Shown here: piece after piece, positions 6,399-6,508 of the stretch | Layout of the letters: every line of letters begins with the position of its first letter | How positions within the stretch are numbered: the stretch's first letter is position 1 | From: DASYUM01 sp036001225 | GTDB taxonomy: Bacteria; Methylomirabilota; Methylomirabilia; Rokubacteriales; DASRDR01 | Assembly: GCA_036001225.1 (NCBI GenBank) | Contig: DASYUM010000154.1 | Coordinates: 1-6,508, forward strand | Length of the DNA stretch: 6,508 nucleotides | Direction: 5' to 3' | Position numbers and translations under genes: made by a program | Notes under the pieces: generated by a model | Told to the model about the DNA's origin: nothing | Database searches by the model: none | The model's input: only the letters and a program-made list of their open reading frames with translations

Positions 6399-6434
6399 CG
6401 ACGGCCTCCGGAGGATCACCCCCGGAGGCCGTCG
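6399..6434 (-). terminator. Stem-loop terminator after groEL
   Basis: A perfect 13-bp inverted repeat (6399-6411 and 6422-6434) encloses a 10-nt loop and starts 26 nt past the groEL stop. The transcript leaving the stem has only a short T run (TTT near 6393-6395), so the hairpin is strong but the U-tract is poor. Rho-independent termination or mRNA 3'-end stabilisation are both plausible. Confidence 0.7.
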
Positions 6435-6460
6435 GCGTCGGGTCGCCCGTGACTCGACGC

Positions 6461-6508
6461 TTAGAAGTCGCCGCCGTGCGGCATGGGCGGGGCCGCCTTC
6501 TTCTCGTC
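6461..6508 (-). CDS. groL: Chaperonin GroEL, C-terminal end only
   Basis: Only the final 15 codons and the TAA stop are inside the window: DEKKAAPPMPHGGDF. The Glu/Lys-rich end leading into PPMP and then a Gly-rich tail ending in Asp-Phe is the usual way GroEL terminates. The tail is shorter than in many GroELs, which carry several Gly-Gly-Met repeats. The gene belongs to a separate unit ended by the stem-loop immediately downstream. The assignment rests on this short tail, so moderate caution is due. Confidence 0.75.
   Translation of the reverse strand, partial: DEKKAAPPMPHGGDF

Overview
The window is GC-rich bacterial chromosome, and every gene I can support lies on the minus strand. It reads as a housekeeping ribosomal-protein and replication operon with a transport module attached downstream. 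GC and codon use look uniform, and there is no transposase, integrase, tRNA, rRNA or CRISPR array, so I see no sign of recent transfer. The GC content, frequent GTG starts and gene order fit an uncultured high-GC lineage such as Rokubacteria/Methylomirabilota or a relative. That placement is an impression from composition and order; the sequence does not prove it.

In transcription order (right to left): the last 15 codons of groEL (6461-6508) end the upstream unit and are followed by a 13-bp perfect stem-loop, a likely terminator (6399-6434). A candidate promoter at 6340-6368 then starts the operon rpsF (bS6) - ssb - rpsR (bS18) - a DUF2232/YybS-like membrane protein - rplI (bL9) - dnaB (replicative helicase). 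rpsF and ssb overlap by one base (TGATG), and the other gaps are 9 to 61 nt. Firmicutes keep a similar rpsF-ssb-rpsR and yybS-gdpP-rplI-dnaC arrangement; here gdpP (yybT) is absent from between yybS and rplI.

Downstream of dnaB, after 81 nt, come two tandem KimA-type potassium importers of the APC superfamily. The first is complete (498-2333, 611 aa). The second starts at 387 and runs off the left edge with 129 codons visible. The two N-termini align without gaps and differ at about 22 of 129 residues, so they are paralogues from a duplication. The second copy has its own promoter-like sequence so close to its ATG that its mRNA could be nearly leaderless.

The genes cover translation (bS6, bS18, bL9), DNA replication (SSB, DnaB) and probably K+ homeostasis. 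I found no evidence of a novel multi-gene system. The most useful observations are a probable CUG start for rpsF behind a near-perfect Shine-Dalgarno, the tandem KimA pair placed after dnaB, the mutually exclusive hairpins just before the first kimA-like gene, and the possibly leaderless second copy.
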